From: DASRDE01 sp035938175 | GTDB taxonomy: Bacteria; Vulcanimicrobiota; Vulcanimicrobiia; Vulcanimicrobiales; Vulcanimicrobiaceae | Length of the DNA stretch: 64,000 nt | Direction: 5' to 3' | Assembly (NCBI GenBank): GCA_035938175.1 | Contig: DASZHD010000023.1 | Span: 19,144 to 83,143 of the forward strand | Shown: positions 17,948 through 26,373 of the stretch, piece by piece | Layout: every line of letters begins with the position of its first letter | How positions within the stretch are numbered: the first letter of the stretch is position 1 | Made by a program: the position numbers and the translations under genes | The notes under the pieces: model-generated | The model's input: only the letters and a program-made list of their open reading frames with translations | Database searches by the model: none | Told to the model about the DNA's origin: nothing

Positions 17948-18730
17948 ATGAAATTCACTTCAGTCGTTATCTGCTATTTCTTAGCAATGGCCCTCACCGC
18001 GCCCGCGGTCGCTGCGAACTCGCCGTGGAGCGGCACGTGGAAAGTCGACGTGGCGAAGAGCCACGCCGTGGGCGACACCTTTACGTACTCACCAGGCCCA
18101 AACGGGGCGATCCATTACTCCTACGGCACGATTTCGTACAACTATAAGTGCGATGGGAAAATGTACGTGACGGTGCCTGGTTTTAGCTCGACGTGCAAAG
18201 CGAAAGGCGATCGCATCCACGATTTTGCCAATTATGCGAACGGCAAAGCAACCGGATCCGGAGAGATTACGCTCTCTGCCGACGACAAAACAATGCGGTC
18301 AGTATTTACGAACCAACGCCCCGATGGGTCGAAAGAAACGACGACTACGATCAACGAGCGCGTATCAGGAACCAACGGGTGGTTCGGCACGTGGAAGTCT
18401 ACCAAATTTGAGGACAGCTCACCGGCGACGATGACCCTGGACGTCTCGGGTACCACGGTCACCTCGACTATCCCTGAATATAAACAAAAGATGACGCTAA
18501 CGATCGACGGTGCGCCCGGCGAGCTAACGGGACCTACGTTGCCTCGTGGCGTGATGGCATCCTGGAAGTCCATGGGCCCGAACAAAGTCGAGCAAACCAT
18601 CGTGTATCGCGGCAAGCCCTACAACTACGATATCTTCACGCTGAGCGCCGACGGTAAGACGCTGACCGACGTGGGTTGGACGGCCGGCAAGGAAAACCAA
18701 AAACTAACGACCGTCTACGATAAGCAGTAG
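17948..18730 (+). CDS. Secreted beta-rich protein of unknown function
   Basis: A 260-residue protein with a Sec signal peptide (cleavage near AVAAN, residue 23-24). The mature protein starts with NSPWSGTWKVDVAKSH and has two similar halves: WSGTWKVDVAKS... and WFGTWKSTKFEDSS..., each leading to TLSADDKTM / TLSADGKTL and a strand rich in Thr. This is the 'lipocalin-like' style of secreted proteins in which Gly-Thr-Trp-Lys opens each barrel or repeat. A gaagggga Shine-Dalgarno precedes the ATG. No catalytic motif seen. Confidence 0.75.
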   Translation: MKFTSVVICYFLAMALTAPAVAANSPWSGTWKVDVAKSHAVGDTFTYSPGPNGAIHYSYGTISYNYKCDGKMYVTVPGFSSTCKAKGDRIHDFANYANGKATGSGEITLSADDKTMRSVFTNQRPDGSKETTTTINERVSGTNGWFGTWKSTKFEDSSPATMTLDVSGTTVTSTIPEYKQKMTLTIDGAPGELTGPTLPRGVMASWKSMGPNKVEQTIVYRGKPYNYDIFTLSADGKTLTDVGWTAGKENQKLTTVYDKQ

Positions 18731-18757
18731 TAGCGACGATAAGGCGTCCGGGGCGTT

Positions 18758-19228
18758 CTAGAGCGCGAACACCGCGCTCACGCACGTCCCGGTTCTGCTG
18801 CTGGTCTCGACCTTGAGTTCGGAGCAGAATTCGTTGGCGAGAAATAAGCCTCGGCCGCTTTCGGCGAACAAATCGGTCGGCACGGCGAGGTGCATCAAAA
18901 AGCCGGGTCCACAATCGTAGACGCGCAGAAAAGCCTGCCGCGATCCGACTTCGAACTTGACGGCGATCGGTCCGGGAGCGTGCTTGACGACGTTGGAAAC
19001 GAGTTCGTTGAATACGATTTCCGCGGCGGTTTCGGTGCAGGCGACCGACGTTGCACGCAGCGCTCTGAGAAATTCGGGGCGCGCGTGCAGCGCTTGTGCG
19101 GCATCTTCGGCGGCGTATTCCCACACGACCACGGGCACGTCTTCGCAAGCGGCCGCGACCTGCCTGCTACGAGCGCGTGTCGAGCCCGTCGCGGGCGCGG
19201 CGATCGCGGAAAGTACGTTAGGGCACAT
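18758..19228 (-). CDS. RsbW-like anti-sigma regulatory kinase
   Basis: A 156-residue HATPase_c_2 protein: N-box EIVFNELVSNVVKHAP, G1 box VYDCGPGF, G2 box ESGRGLFLANEFCSELKV. Length and layout are those of stand-alone anti-sigma kinases of the RsbW/SpoIIAB group. The N-terminal 40 residues are basic and may begin at an internal start. Its sequence resembles the C-terminal kinase domain of the phosphatase at 16183, so the two may act on the same anti-anti-sigma protein (inference). It is on the opposite strand to that operon. Confidence 0.86.
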   Translation of the reverse strand: MCPNVLSAIAAPATGSTRARSRQVAAACEDVPVVVWEYAAEDAAQALHARPEFLRALRATSVACTETAAEIVFNELVSNVVKHAPGPIAVKFEVGSRQAFLRVYDCGPGFLMHLAVPTDLFAESGRGLFLANEFCSELKVETSSRTGTCVSAVFAL

Positions 19229-19326
19229 TGTCGCGCATTGCTTCCTTCCATGGAGGCTCTACCTAAGATCACCTATCGGCGCGGCGGCGGGGAAATGAAC
19301 CTTCCCGAGGACGGGAATACCTCATT

Positions 19327-19722
19327 ATGACCGCACTTCGAAATGCTTTCGGCAGGCTAACCGTGGCCGCGAACTCGGCCGCCGCCTCTCCAGTCGCCAC
19401 TGGGCTGGCGTTTACCATCGTCGCGATTTGGGCGTTGAGCGGCCAGCGGATGCACTACTCGAATTTTTGGCAACTGCTCATGAACACCACCTCGAGCGTC
19501 ATCACGTTCCTAATGGTCTTCATCCTGAACAATGCACAGAATCGCGACACCTTGGCCATCAATTCTAAATTAGACGCCCTGATACTGGCCGTCGAGGCGG
19601 CGGACAACCGGCTCATCGGCCTCGAACGCCTTCCCGCCAGCGAAGCACAAGCGATTCAACAGGAAGTGCATGCGCTCAAAGACATCGCCAACGAGGCGAA
19701 CACGATGGCCGACGGACAGTAA
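19327..19722 (+). CDS. Low-affinity iron permease-family membrane protein
   Basis: A 131-residue protein with two membrane helices (GLAFTIVAIWALSG and ITFLMVFILNN) and the family hallmark TTSSVITFLMVFILNNAQNRD followed by INSKLDALILAVEAADNRLIGLE. These match the small PF04120-type proteins named after yeast Fet4; iron transport by the bacterial members is not well established. A tail helix predicts a coiled coil. It stands alone, preceded by the divergent RsbW-like gene. Confidence 0.88.
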   Translation: MTALRNAFGRLTVAANSAAASPVATGLAFTIVAIWALSGQRMHYSNFWQLLMNTTSSVITFLMVFILNNAQNRDTLAINSKLDALILAVEAADNRLIGLERLPASEAQAIQQEVHALKDIANEANTMADGQ

Positions 19723-19744
19723 CGGCATCGAATGTCGCGCCTGA

Positions 19745-20146
19745 CTAGGCGGATTCTTCCTCGTCTCTGTAGCCGCGATCTTGCCTATGATCTAACGCTC
19801 TATCCAAAAATCTGGAGGCGAAGTCGACGAAGCGGATGTCGGTATTGGATTCCAATTGAACATAATCGTCGTACAGCGTGGACACTTCACCTATGTAAGC
19901 GCGAAGCACATTCGTCCACTTCGGCTCCGTGGACTCCAGACGATACCGGTCGGCGAGTCGATCTAAAACTTCCCGGTACCGTGGCAGATTGAGATTCCGC
20001 GTCATCGCAAGCAGTTTACCCGCGAAACTGAAAACGGCTGCTTGCCCCGGAAACGAGGACCGGAACACCCAATTTTTTGCACTATGAGAAACGCGGGTAT
20101 TGGTAGTACTTACTCGATCCGATAACTGTTTTAGACCCCGTATCAT
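19745..20146 (-). CDS. Hypothetical protein
   Basis: A 133-residue helical protein without a signal peptide or recognised motif. An internal start at 20005 (MTRNLNLPRYREVLDRLADR) would give an 85-residue protein with a more natural N-terminus, and I think it at least as likely. The frame is AT-richer than its neighbours. It is divergent from the small gene at 20162, only 15 bp away if the long start is used. Confidence 0.5.
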   Translation of the reverse strand: MIRGLKQLSDRVSTTNTRVSHSAKNWVFRSSFPGQAAVFSFAGKLLAMTRNLNLPRYREVLDRLADRYRLESTEPKWTNVLRAYIGEVSTLYDDYVQLESNTDIRFVDFASRFLDRALDHRQDRGYRDEEESA

Positions 20147-20161
20147 TCATGAAAGAACCCG

Positions 20162-20386
20162 ATGGACCCCATAATCCGCGCTATTCGCGACCTAGCACGT
20201 CAACTCGCCAACGACCATCAGGCAATAAGCCTAAGCACGGCACACAATTTAGTAACCGAAGTCGCACATTCTGCGGGCTTTAAGGCGTTACCGAGCAACA
20301 TTACCGACTCGCTTGCGCACGAGTTATGCGCGCTCATCGAGGAAAACTGGTTCGGAGACGAGACGCAGGGCGATGTAGCTTCGTAG
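20162..20386 (+). CDS. Small hypothetical protein
   Basis: A 74-residue, fully helical, acidic cytoplasmic protein (DPIIRAIRDLARQLANDH, then SLAHELCALIEENWFGDE). An aagaacc sequence lies before the ATG. No family recognised. Together with the divergent gene at 19745 it forms a small AT-richer pair that could be a transferred module; this is inference from composition only. Confidence 0.5.
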   Translation: MDPIIRAIRDLARQLANDHQAISLSTAHNLVTEVAHSAGFKALPSNITDSLAHELCALIEENWFGDETQGDVAS

Positions 20387-20412
20387 TGTAGCCGACAATC
20401 CGTGCGCTGCGC

Positions 20413-20497
20413 GATACCTCAGCATGACAATTGGCGATTGCCCTTCGATTCCTCAGGGTGCTTCGATACCTCAGCATGACAATTGGCTCAGCATGAC
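20413..20497 (+). repeat. Intergenic hairpin-unit repeat, cluster D
   Basis: A leading partial unit (gcgatacctcagcatgac), one full double unit starting at 20441 (CCCTTCGATTCCTCAGGG, TGCTTCGATACCTCAGCA, TGAC) and a trailing ctcagcatgac. The bases before it, ccgtgcgctgcgcgata, recur almost exactly in cluster F, so a longer element has been copied. Confidence 0.9.
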
Positions 20498-20505
20498 AGT
20501 TGGCG

Positions 20506-21519
20506 TCAACCTTTTTGGGACGGAATCGGCGCGTCGCTTTCGATCAAGCCTTCAGATTGAAGATCGGACCAGAACGCCGCCGGGATCGTCGTTTTTAGCG
20601 ACGTGTAATCCGCGAGTACTTGCTGCGGATTCGCGCAGCCGACGACGAGTGCGGCGGCAACGTCCGGCGCACCGGAAAACTGGAGCGCGGCCGTGCGAAG
20701 GTCCACGCCGTGCCGCGCCGCAACTCCGCGCAACCGTTCGCGCTTCTGAATCGCCTCGGCGGGAATCCGATAGTTTTCCTTGCCGTAGTTGAACCGGGGG
20801 CTGCCGCTGATGAATCCTGCGTTGAGCGCGGACCCGACGACAAACTTCATTCCGCGCTCGCGCGCCTTTGGAAAAACGTGATGGAGCGCGCGTTCGTGAT
20901 CGATCAAAGAATATTGACGCGCCAGAAGACACACATTCGCATCGGCGACGTCCATAAGCTTGAGGATCGGCTCGGGCGAGTTGACACCGAGTCCCCATGC
21001 GCTGATTACACCTTCCTCGCGCATTCTGCTCAACGCCGGAAACGCTCCTTTGCGCGCGATCTCGAACTGCTCTTCCCATGGGCCGGGAAGCCACGGATTA
21101 TCCGGCGAGAGATCGTGAACGAAGACGACGTCGAGCGCATCGACGCCCAAACGCTGAAGACTATCTTCGATCGAACGCTTGACGCCGTCCGCACTGTAAT
21201 CGTAACGAAGATTGTTCGGCGAGGTCGTAAAGGGAAAATACTCTTTGGCATTGTTCTTGCGCGATGCCGTCAGCAATTTTCCGACTTTGGACGATAGGAC
21301 GTATTCGCTACGCGTTTGCTTGTGCAAAAACGCACCGAGGCGCCGCTCCGCAAGCCCCAGCCCGTACCAAGGCGAGGTATCGTAGTAACGCACGCCGGCA
21401 CTCCACGCGGCGTCGATCGTCGCATACGCTTGCTCGTCGGTAACGAACGCAAACTCGTTGCCGAACGGCACGCCGCCGAGACCAAAGCGCTTTTCCTGAA
21501 ATATGTCGGACGGATTCAT
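20506..21519 (-). CDS. Aldo/keto reductase
   Basis: A 337-residue TIM-barrel aldo/keto reductase starting MNPSDIFQEKRFGLGG. Catalytic residues can be placed: Asp in VRYYDTSPWYG, the Tyr in SPWYGLGLAERRLG, Lys in YVLSSKVGKLL, and His in LDVVFVHDLSP. The SPWYGLGLAERRLG phrase is typical of the D-threo-aldose 1-dehydrogenase / pyridoxal 4-dehydrogenase branch. Substrate is probably a sugar or aldehyde with NAD(P)H. It is divergent from the dehydrogenase at 21575 with 55 bp between. Confidence 0.9.
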   Translation of the reverse strand: MNPSDIFQEKRFGLGGVPFGNEFAFVTDEQAYATIDAAWSAGVRYYDTSPWYGLGLAERRLGAFLHKQTRSEYVLSSKVGKLLTASRKNNAKEYFPFTTSPNNLRYDYSADGVKRSIEDSLQRLGVDALDVVFVHDLSPDNPWLPGPWEEQFEIARKGAFPALSRMREEGVISAWGLGVNSPEPILKLMDVADANVCLLARQYSLIDHERALHHVFPKARERGMKFVVGSALNAGFISGSPRFNYGKENYRIPAEAIQKRERLRGVAARHGVDLRTAALQFSGAPDVAAALVVGCANPQQVLADYTSLKTTIPAAFWSDLQSEGLIESDAPIPSQKG

Positions 21520-21574
21520 GTGCGAGGTTCTCCCCATAAAGCCGTGGCCTAACGATCGTGATATGCTGCTAGGT

Positions 21575-22446
21575 ATGGCTACTGCAAAAATCGGCGTCGT
21601 CGGCCTAGGGAAAATGGGGAGCTCTTTTGCTCGCCGCCTCTTGGAGCAGCACTATGCGGTTTCCGTGTGGGACCGGTCGCCGCAGGCGGTAACGGCTTTC
21701 AATGTGGCCGGCTCGGTGCCTTGCGATTCGCTCGCTAGCTTGGCCGGCGCGGTTGACGTCATTATCGTTATGCTCTGGGGCGATCAGGTCGCACGCGAAG
21801 TGACGCTCGCGGAGATCATTCCGGCGATGCACCGCTCGCAGATATTGATCGAGATGTCGACGCTCTCGCCGCAGATGTATGAGACGCTCGAGAAAGCGGC
21901 GGGGGATCGCGACGTCGATTTCGTCGCTTCGCCTGTACTCGGCAATCCCGACGCGGCGCGTCAAGGTTTGCTCACGGTGCTTCCGGGCGGCAACCCCGAA
22001 ACGGTGCAGCGCGTTCGCGACATCCTGGCTTCTCTAGGAACAGTGATCGAGATGCCCTCCGTGCGCGCAGCGGCTATTTCAAACTCGCAAACAATACGAT
22101 CCTGGGCGTCGTCGCGGAGACGCTCAGCGAGTTGCTGGAAGTCAGCGATCGCGCGGGGATCGATCGCGAGCTGGCGGTGCGCACGTTTGCCGGCACATTT
22201 CAGCGAGGCGTGCAGCAGAAGTTGCCGCAGTTGCTCGCAGACGATACGGAACCACGCTTTTCGTTGAGCGCACTGCTAAAGGATCTTCGCCTTTCGCGCG
22301 ATGCGGCGCAATCGATCGGCGTAAATCTGCCCGTGTTGGAAGCCGTTGTGCCGAAAGCAGAGAGCGCCGAAGAACACGGTTTAGGGAATCGCGATTACAT
22401 CGTGCTCGCGCTGGACCGCGCGGAGCTACAGCTGTCCCCGCAATGA
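21575..22446 (+). pseudogene. Beta-hydroxyacid dehydrogenase-like NAD(P) enzyme, frameshifted
   Basis: Residues from the ATG at 21575 give a normal N-terminal Rossmann domain (IGVVGLGKMGSSFARRLLEQ, IIVMLWGDQVAREV, EMSTLSPQMYE, DFVASPVLGNPDAARQG). At about 22066-22072 the frame breaks; the sequence continues one phase away with GYFKLANNTILGVVAETLSE, which holds the catalytic Lys and Asn of the family (KLANN), and runs to the TGA at 22446. The whole is 290 codons plus 2 bases, so one base is missing. Without the break it would be a normal 3-hydroxyisobutyrate / glyoxylate reductase-like enzyme of about 290 residues. True pseudogene or sequence error. Confidence 0.82.
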
Positions 22447-22458
22447 TGCGCGACTGTT

Positions 22459-22662
22459 CTAATGATCGACGAAATCGGCGGTTTCATCGAACGTAGGCTC
22501 GCGATGGACCGATTCGAGCGCGAACTTTCGATGTTCGCCGGATTCGAGCTTGACGAGCGCCTCGTGCGGGTGTACGGCCGTAACCGTTCCGCGCAAATCT
22601 TCGCCGGGAATCGTAACCCGGTCTCCGGGCTTGAGCATAGCATGGGCTTTTTTCGACGGCAT
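22459..22662 (-). CDS. Small beta-barrel-like hypothetical protein
   Basis: A 67-residue protein whose core, LKPGDRVTIPGEDLRGTVTAV followed by EALVKLESGEHRKFALESV, reads like a KOW/SH3-type small barrel that binds nucleic acid or a partner. The true start may be the Met of MLKPGD. It is convergent with the frameshifted dehydrogenase, 12 bp away. No named family recognised. Confidence 0.6.
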   Translation of the reverse strand: MPSKKAHAMLKPGDRVTIPGEDLRGTVTAVHPHEALVKLESGEHRKFALESVHREPTFDETADFVDH

Positions 22663-22889
22663 TCAGTCCCCCTTAAACGGCTCGCACCGGTAGACTTGCG
22701 TTCTGAAAGAACGGTTGACGAACTCTTTCTGTATACCAGCAACTGCAATCTATCAAGCCCGGTATGTCAACAACAAAGAGAGGGCTCGCACGATCGCTTG
22801 GAAAGTGTCCCACGCTACACGGTAGCAGATTCAGCGCCGGGCCTTGAGGAATAGCGGAGCGTCGACGTTCGCAGGATAGTGAGGCTGAT

Positions 22890-23222
22890 ATGATCGACGT
22901 AAAGGCGAAATTCGTGGCCGTCAATAGTTACGGCATCGATCCCGGCGATCTATCCGGAATGGCGCGCGAGGTGCGGCTTATCGCCGAACGCCGAGCTCCC
23001 TTGATGAGCGGCTTTATCGAATCCGTCGTCATGGCGAACCAAGAGCATACGCGGCTGGTGATCGTTTCATTGTGGGATTCTCAGCACGCGTGGAGCGCAG
23101 CGCAATGGGACGAGGAAATCGGCCGCGTCGTCTCCGACATCGCGGAAAGCGCGCAATCCTTTGAAGTTCACACATACGAACCGATTTCGGTCGTGCGGTT
23201 AGGCGTCGATGTTCAGCCTTGA
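22890..23222 (+). CDS. Antibiotic biosynthesis monooxygenase-like (ABM) protein
   Basis: A 110-residue dimeric alpha/beta-barrel-type protein: strand AKFVAVNSYGI, helix, strand GFIESVVMANQEHTRLVIVSLWDSQHAW with the Trp-Asp-Ser typical of the fold, then helix and a final strand. It overlaps the next gene by 14 bp, so it is the first gene of an operon with a flavoprotein and an SDR. ABM-fold proteins can be monooxygenases, heme-binding or simple ligand sensors; no heme ligand is obvious. Confidence 0.7.
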   Translation: MIDVKAKFVAVNSYGIDPGDLSGMAREVRLIAERRAPLMSGFIESVVMANQEHTRLVIVSLWDSQHAWSAAQWDEEIGRVVSDIAESAQSFEVHTYEPISVVRLGVDVQP

Positions 23223-24882
23223 CGAGTTGCGCGCCGTTGCCGCATTCACCGATCTCGGTGACAAAGAACTCGAGTATTTGGCGAAGACCAGCGCCGATCT
23301 GAGATTGCTGCCGGGCGAGTACGTCGTGCACGAGGGCGAAACGCGCAGCGCCTTGTTCGTTTTGATAGAGGGGCGCATCGAGCTGACGAAGCTCATCGAA
23401 GGTGAAGAACGCATCGTCGGAACCGAACGTCGCGCGGGCGAAGTCTTCGGCGAGCTTCCCGTGATTTTGCACACGCCGTCGCTGGTGAGCTTTCGCACCG
23501 TGGAACGATCGCGCGTGATGCGGATCGAAGACGCCGACTTCCACGTCGTCGCCGCCGCCGTGCCGAGTTTTGCGGCCTCGATCGAATCATCCGCACGCGA
23601 TCGCGTCGAAGGTCTTCAAGAAATCGCGAATTTGCAGGCGCGATCGCGGCTGGCGGTTATCGGCCCGCAGTTCGACGTGGCGACATACTCGATGCGGGAG
23701 TTCTTACAACGCAACTCGATCGAATTCGATTGGCTGACGCCCGCAATCGCCGCGTCTCAAGAGATCGCCGCACCGCAACCTGCGGAATATCCGCTTGTGC
23801 GACTGCGTGACGGGACGTTGCTGGAAAATCCGTCGATCCGCGATATCGCCGTGGCCAACGATCTGCCCGTGTCGCCGCAACGTGCAACGTACGATCTCGC
23901 GATTATCGGCGGTGGTCCCGCAGGGCTTGCCGCGGCGGTTTACGGAGCTTCGGAGGGGTTGTCGACGATACTGCTGGAGCGGGAAGCGCCCGGCGGCCAA
24001 GCCGGCACCTCATCGCGGATCGAGAACTATCTCGGTTTTCCGTACGGTATATCGGGCAGCGAACTTGCAATGCGGGCGCTGCGGCAGGCGAAGCGTTTGG
24101 GCGCGGAGATCGTGGTGACGCGCACAGTCGAAAAGATCGATCCGCTCACGCGCGCTATAGAACTCGACGGCGGCGACGGCTTGGGCGCGCGTTCGATCGT
24201 CATCGCGACCGGCGTGTCGTGGCGTCAGCTCGACATTCCCGCACTCGACCGGCTACGCGATTGCGGCGTCTACTACGGTGCGGCGCCGGGCGAGGCGCGA
24301 TACGTGCTGGGGCAGGACGTCTATCTGGTCGGAGGCGGCAACTCCGCGGGACAAGCGGCGCTGAATTTTTCGAACTACGCGAATTCGGTCACGATCCTCG
24401 TCCGCGGTGAATCCCTGGAAAACAGCATGTCGCACTACCTCATCGAACAGCTGAAGACCAAGGGAAACATCAGCGTTGAAACCCGCGCGCAAATCGTGGA
24501 CGCCCACGGAGACGATTGTCTCGAGGCGATAACCGTTGCCAACAGCGCAACCGGAGAAACGAGGCGGTACGCAACGTCGTCGCTCTTCATTCTGATTGGA
24601 GCCACTGCCGAAACGGCGTGGCTGCCGCCGCTCGTGGAGCGCAACGCGCAGGGTTATATTATTACGGGATCCGAGGCCAAACGCAGCGGTCACTGGCCCA
24701 TCGAACGCGATCCGTTCTTGTTGGAAACCACCGTGCCAGGCATATTCGCAGTGGGTGACGTGCGAGCAAACTCCGTGAAACGTGTCGCTGCCGGCGTCGG
24801 CGAGGGCAGCATGGCGATCTCATTCGTTCATCAATATCTTGCGCAGACATCGCCGCTGCCTTCCACACCTGTTTTGTCGTGA
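23209..24882 (+). CDS. Cyclic-nucleotide-binding domain fused to thioredoxin-reductase-like flavoprotein
   Basis: A 557-residue fusion. Residues 8-125 form a CRP-type cNMP-binding domain (LPGEYVVHEGETRSALFVLIEG, RAGEVFGELPVIL with the phosphate cassette FGELP). Residues 140-220 are a linker domain. Residues 228-545 are a thioredoxin reductase-type FAD/NAD(P) unit: FAD motif IIGGGPAGLAAAVYGASEG, PGGQAGTSSRIENYLGFP, NAD motif VYLVGGGNSAGQAAL, and the FAVGDVRANSVKRVA C-terminal FAD motif. The usual redox CxxC is absent: the position reads DCGVYYGAAPGEA. Such fusions are widespread in bacteria. Its electron acceptor is not thioredoxin by the usual route. Confidence 0.9.
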   Translation: MFSLDELRAVAAFTDLGDKELEYLAKTSADLRLLPGEYVVHEGETRSALFVLIEGRIELTKLIEGEERIVGTERRAGEVFGELPVILHTPSLVSFRTVERSRVMRIEDADFHVVAAAVPSFAASIESSARDRVEGLQEIANLQARSRLAVIGPQFDVATYSMREFLQRNSIEFDWLTPAIAASQEIAAPQPAEYPLVRLRDGTLLENPSIRDIAVANDLPVSPQRATYDLAIIGGGPAGLAAAVYGASEGLSTILLEREAPGGQAGTSSRIENYLGFPYGISGSELAMRALRQAKRLGAEIVVTRTVEKIDPLTRAIELDGGDGLGARSIVIATGVSWRQLDIPALDRLRDCGVYYGAAPGEARYVLGQDVYLVGGGNSAGQAALNFSNYANSVTILVRGESLENSMSHYLIEQLKTKGNISVETRAQIVDAHGDDCLEAITVANSATGETRRYATSSLFILIGATAETAWLPPLVERNAQGYIITGSEAKRSGHWPIERDPFLLETTVPGIFAVGDVRANSVKRVAAGVGEGSMAISFVHQYLAQTSPLPSTPVLS

Positions 24883-24893
24883 AAGAGGACACC

Positions 24894-25583
24894 ATGCCAA
24901 AAACGATCGTAATCTTTGGATTCGGGCCGGGAAACTCGACCGCCGTGGCCGAGAAATTCGGCGCTGAGGGTTTTTCCGTCGCACTCGTCGGCCGGAGTGA
25001 AGAGCGCCTTGCCGCGGGGGTTTCCGCGTTGAAAGCCAGAGGAATCGCCGCCGCCGCCTTTACGGCTGACGCTGCAGACGCCGCAGCTATCGGTGCTGCA
25101 ATTCGCAACGTGCGCGCAGAACTTGGCCCGATCACCGCGATCCACTGGAACGCCGCCGGAGGAACCGAAGCGGGCGATCTGCTCAATGCCGATCCGAAAG
25201 CGCTGCGCGGGATTTTCGACGTCGCAGTCTTTGGGCTTATTACCGCAGCGCGCGAAGCCCTCGGCGATTTGAAGAGCGCCGGCGACGGCGCCATTCTGAT
25301 AACGAACGGCGGATTCGGAGAGCTCTCGCCGGAGATAGACGCTTATGCCGCTTCCGCGAATGTGATGGGCATCGCGCTTGCGAACGCTGCGAAAAACAAG
25401 CTGGCCGGTTTGCTGGCGCAGCGGCTAAAAGGCGACGGCATCTATGTCGGCGAGGTCATGGTCCACGGTACCATCAAGGGCACACCGACGGACAGGGGCA
25501 ATTCCATCGATCCGTCGAGGATCGCCGACAAGTTTTGGGAGCTCTACCGGTCTCGGGGCGAGGTAGTTGCGGGCGTGAGCTGA
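24894..25583 (+). CDS. SDR-family oxidoreductase lacking the catalytic lysine
   Basis: A 229-residue Rossmann protein. I use the ATG at 24894, which has agagga 5 nt upstream; a GTG at 24879 overlapping the previous stop is the alternative. The nucleotide loop is FGFGPGNSTAVAEKFG, followed by VALVGRSEERL and a HWNAAGG segment in place of NNAG. The expected YxxxK site reads AYAASANVMG, so the Tyr is kept but Lys is Ala. GFGPGNS-type SDRs with imperfect active sites are known, so activity is uncertain. It is the last gene of the ABM-flavoprotein operon. Confidence 0.82.
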   Translation: MPKTIVIFGFGPGNSTAVAEKFGAEGFSVALVGRSEERLAAGVSALKARGIAAAAFTADAADAAAIGAAIRNVRAELGPITAIHWNAAGGTEAGDLLNADPKALRGIFDVAVFGLITAAREALGDLKSAGDGAILITNGGFGELSPEIDAYAASANVMGIALANAAKNKLAGLLAQRLKGDGIYVGEVMVHGTIKGTPTDRGNSIDPSRIADKFWELYRSRGEVVAGVS

Positions 25584-25838
25584 TGTGAATCGCCCATCGC
25601 AACAACGACTTTCCCTTTTGAGTGCCCGCGTTCGATGTAGGCGAAACGCTTCGGCAATGTTCGCAAATGGAAATGTCTTGTCGAGCGTTGCCCTAAATTT
25701 TCTCTGTTCGATGAGCGTGGCTAGCAGAGCAAGTTCGCTACCACTTGGGTGCATGAACAGATATCGATACGTGACTCCTGCGCGTCGCGCCCGCGATCTA
25801 AGACCATAGCTTACGACCCAGAATAATACGGAAAGCAA
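25543..25838 (-). pseudogene. Remnant of zinc-type alcohol dehydrogenase / quinone oxidoreductase
   Basis: The minus strand encodes only the C-terminal quarter of an MDR enzyme: SRARRAGVTYRYLFMHPSGS, ALLATLIEQRKFRATLDKTF, PFANIAEAF, then after a one-base shift YIERGHSKGKVVVAMGDS and a TAG at 25545-25543. These are the end motifs of the 'YLFMHPSG' NADP-dependent alcohol dehydrogenases. The N-terminal three quarters, including the zinc-binding and Rossmann parts, are missing upstream. The 3' end overlaps the end of the convergent SDR gene. Confidence 0.72.
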
Positions 25839-26165
25839 GGCTACAGCGCGAGCGCTTCCGCAATGGCCTGCTTTATGACTCTCTTAAAACGGCCAGTGCT
25901 CTGTCGTACCCCTGCTGTTCTATGATAACGCAAAAGCATAGGGATGCCCGCAAGAAACAAAGAGTGAGGGATGGCGCCAACCATCCCCCACGTTGCTAGA
26001 TTGTTTTTGCGAAGGTGCGCGACTCATGTCGCGCCGAGTGCGTACCCACCGCACCCGCGCGCTAACCCCACGCCGGAGATATTCCGGCCTTGTCGAGGCG
26101 CGGAACCCTTTACCAGCCATGCGGCTAGTCTAATTCTTGAATGCGAATCGACCGACAAACGCCTT
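25839..26165. other. Gene-free stretch before the Flp pilin
   Basis: About 330 bp without a credible gene. The minus strand carries no further trace of the alcohol dehydrogenase lost beside it, and the plus-strand frame that leads into the pilin gene shows no protein-like sequence before the ATG at 26166. It presumably holds the pilin promoter. Confidence 0.5.
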
Positions 26166-26324
26166 ATGAGGGTTTTGCGGGACCTGGCCCGAGACGACGC
26201 GGCTGCAACTATGGTCGAATACGCAATCATGGTCGCCCTTATCGCGGCCGTCTGTATCGCCCTGATTTCAACGCTCGGTAAGAGGGTTAGCAGCGCGTTC
26301 TCTTCGGTAAACGGTTCCCTGTAG
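26166..26324 (+). CDS. Flp-family type IVb pilin (orphan)
   Basis: A 52-residue prepilin: short basic leader (MRVLRDLARDD), then AAATMVEYAIMVALIAAVC, matching the Flp pilin core in which Glu-Tyr follows the processing site by a few residues, then a short polar tail. The residue at the expected processing position appears to be Ala rather than Gly. The ATG at 26166 is the natural start; the longer frame to 25971 is not protein-like. No tad/cpa secretion genes occur in the window, so assembly must use genes elsewhere. Confidence 0.85.
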   Translation: MRVLRDLARDDAAATMVEYAIMVALIAAVCIALISTLGKRVSSAFSSVNGSL

Positions 26325-26373
26325 GGCAACGGCGTACATCGCCGCGTCATTCAGCCGTCGACTAGCCGGCTTC

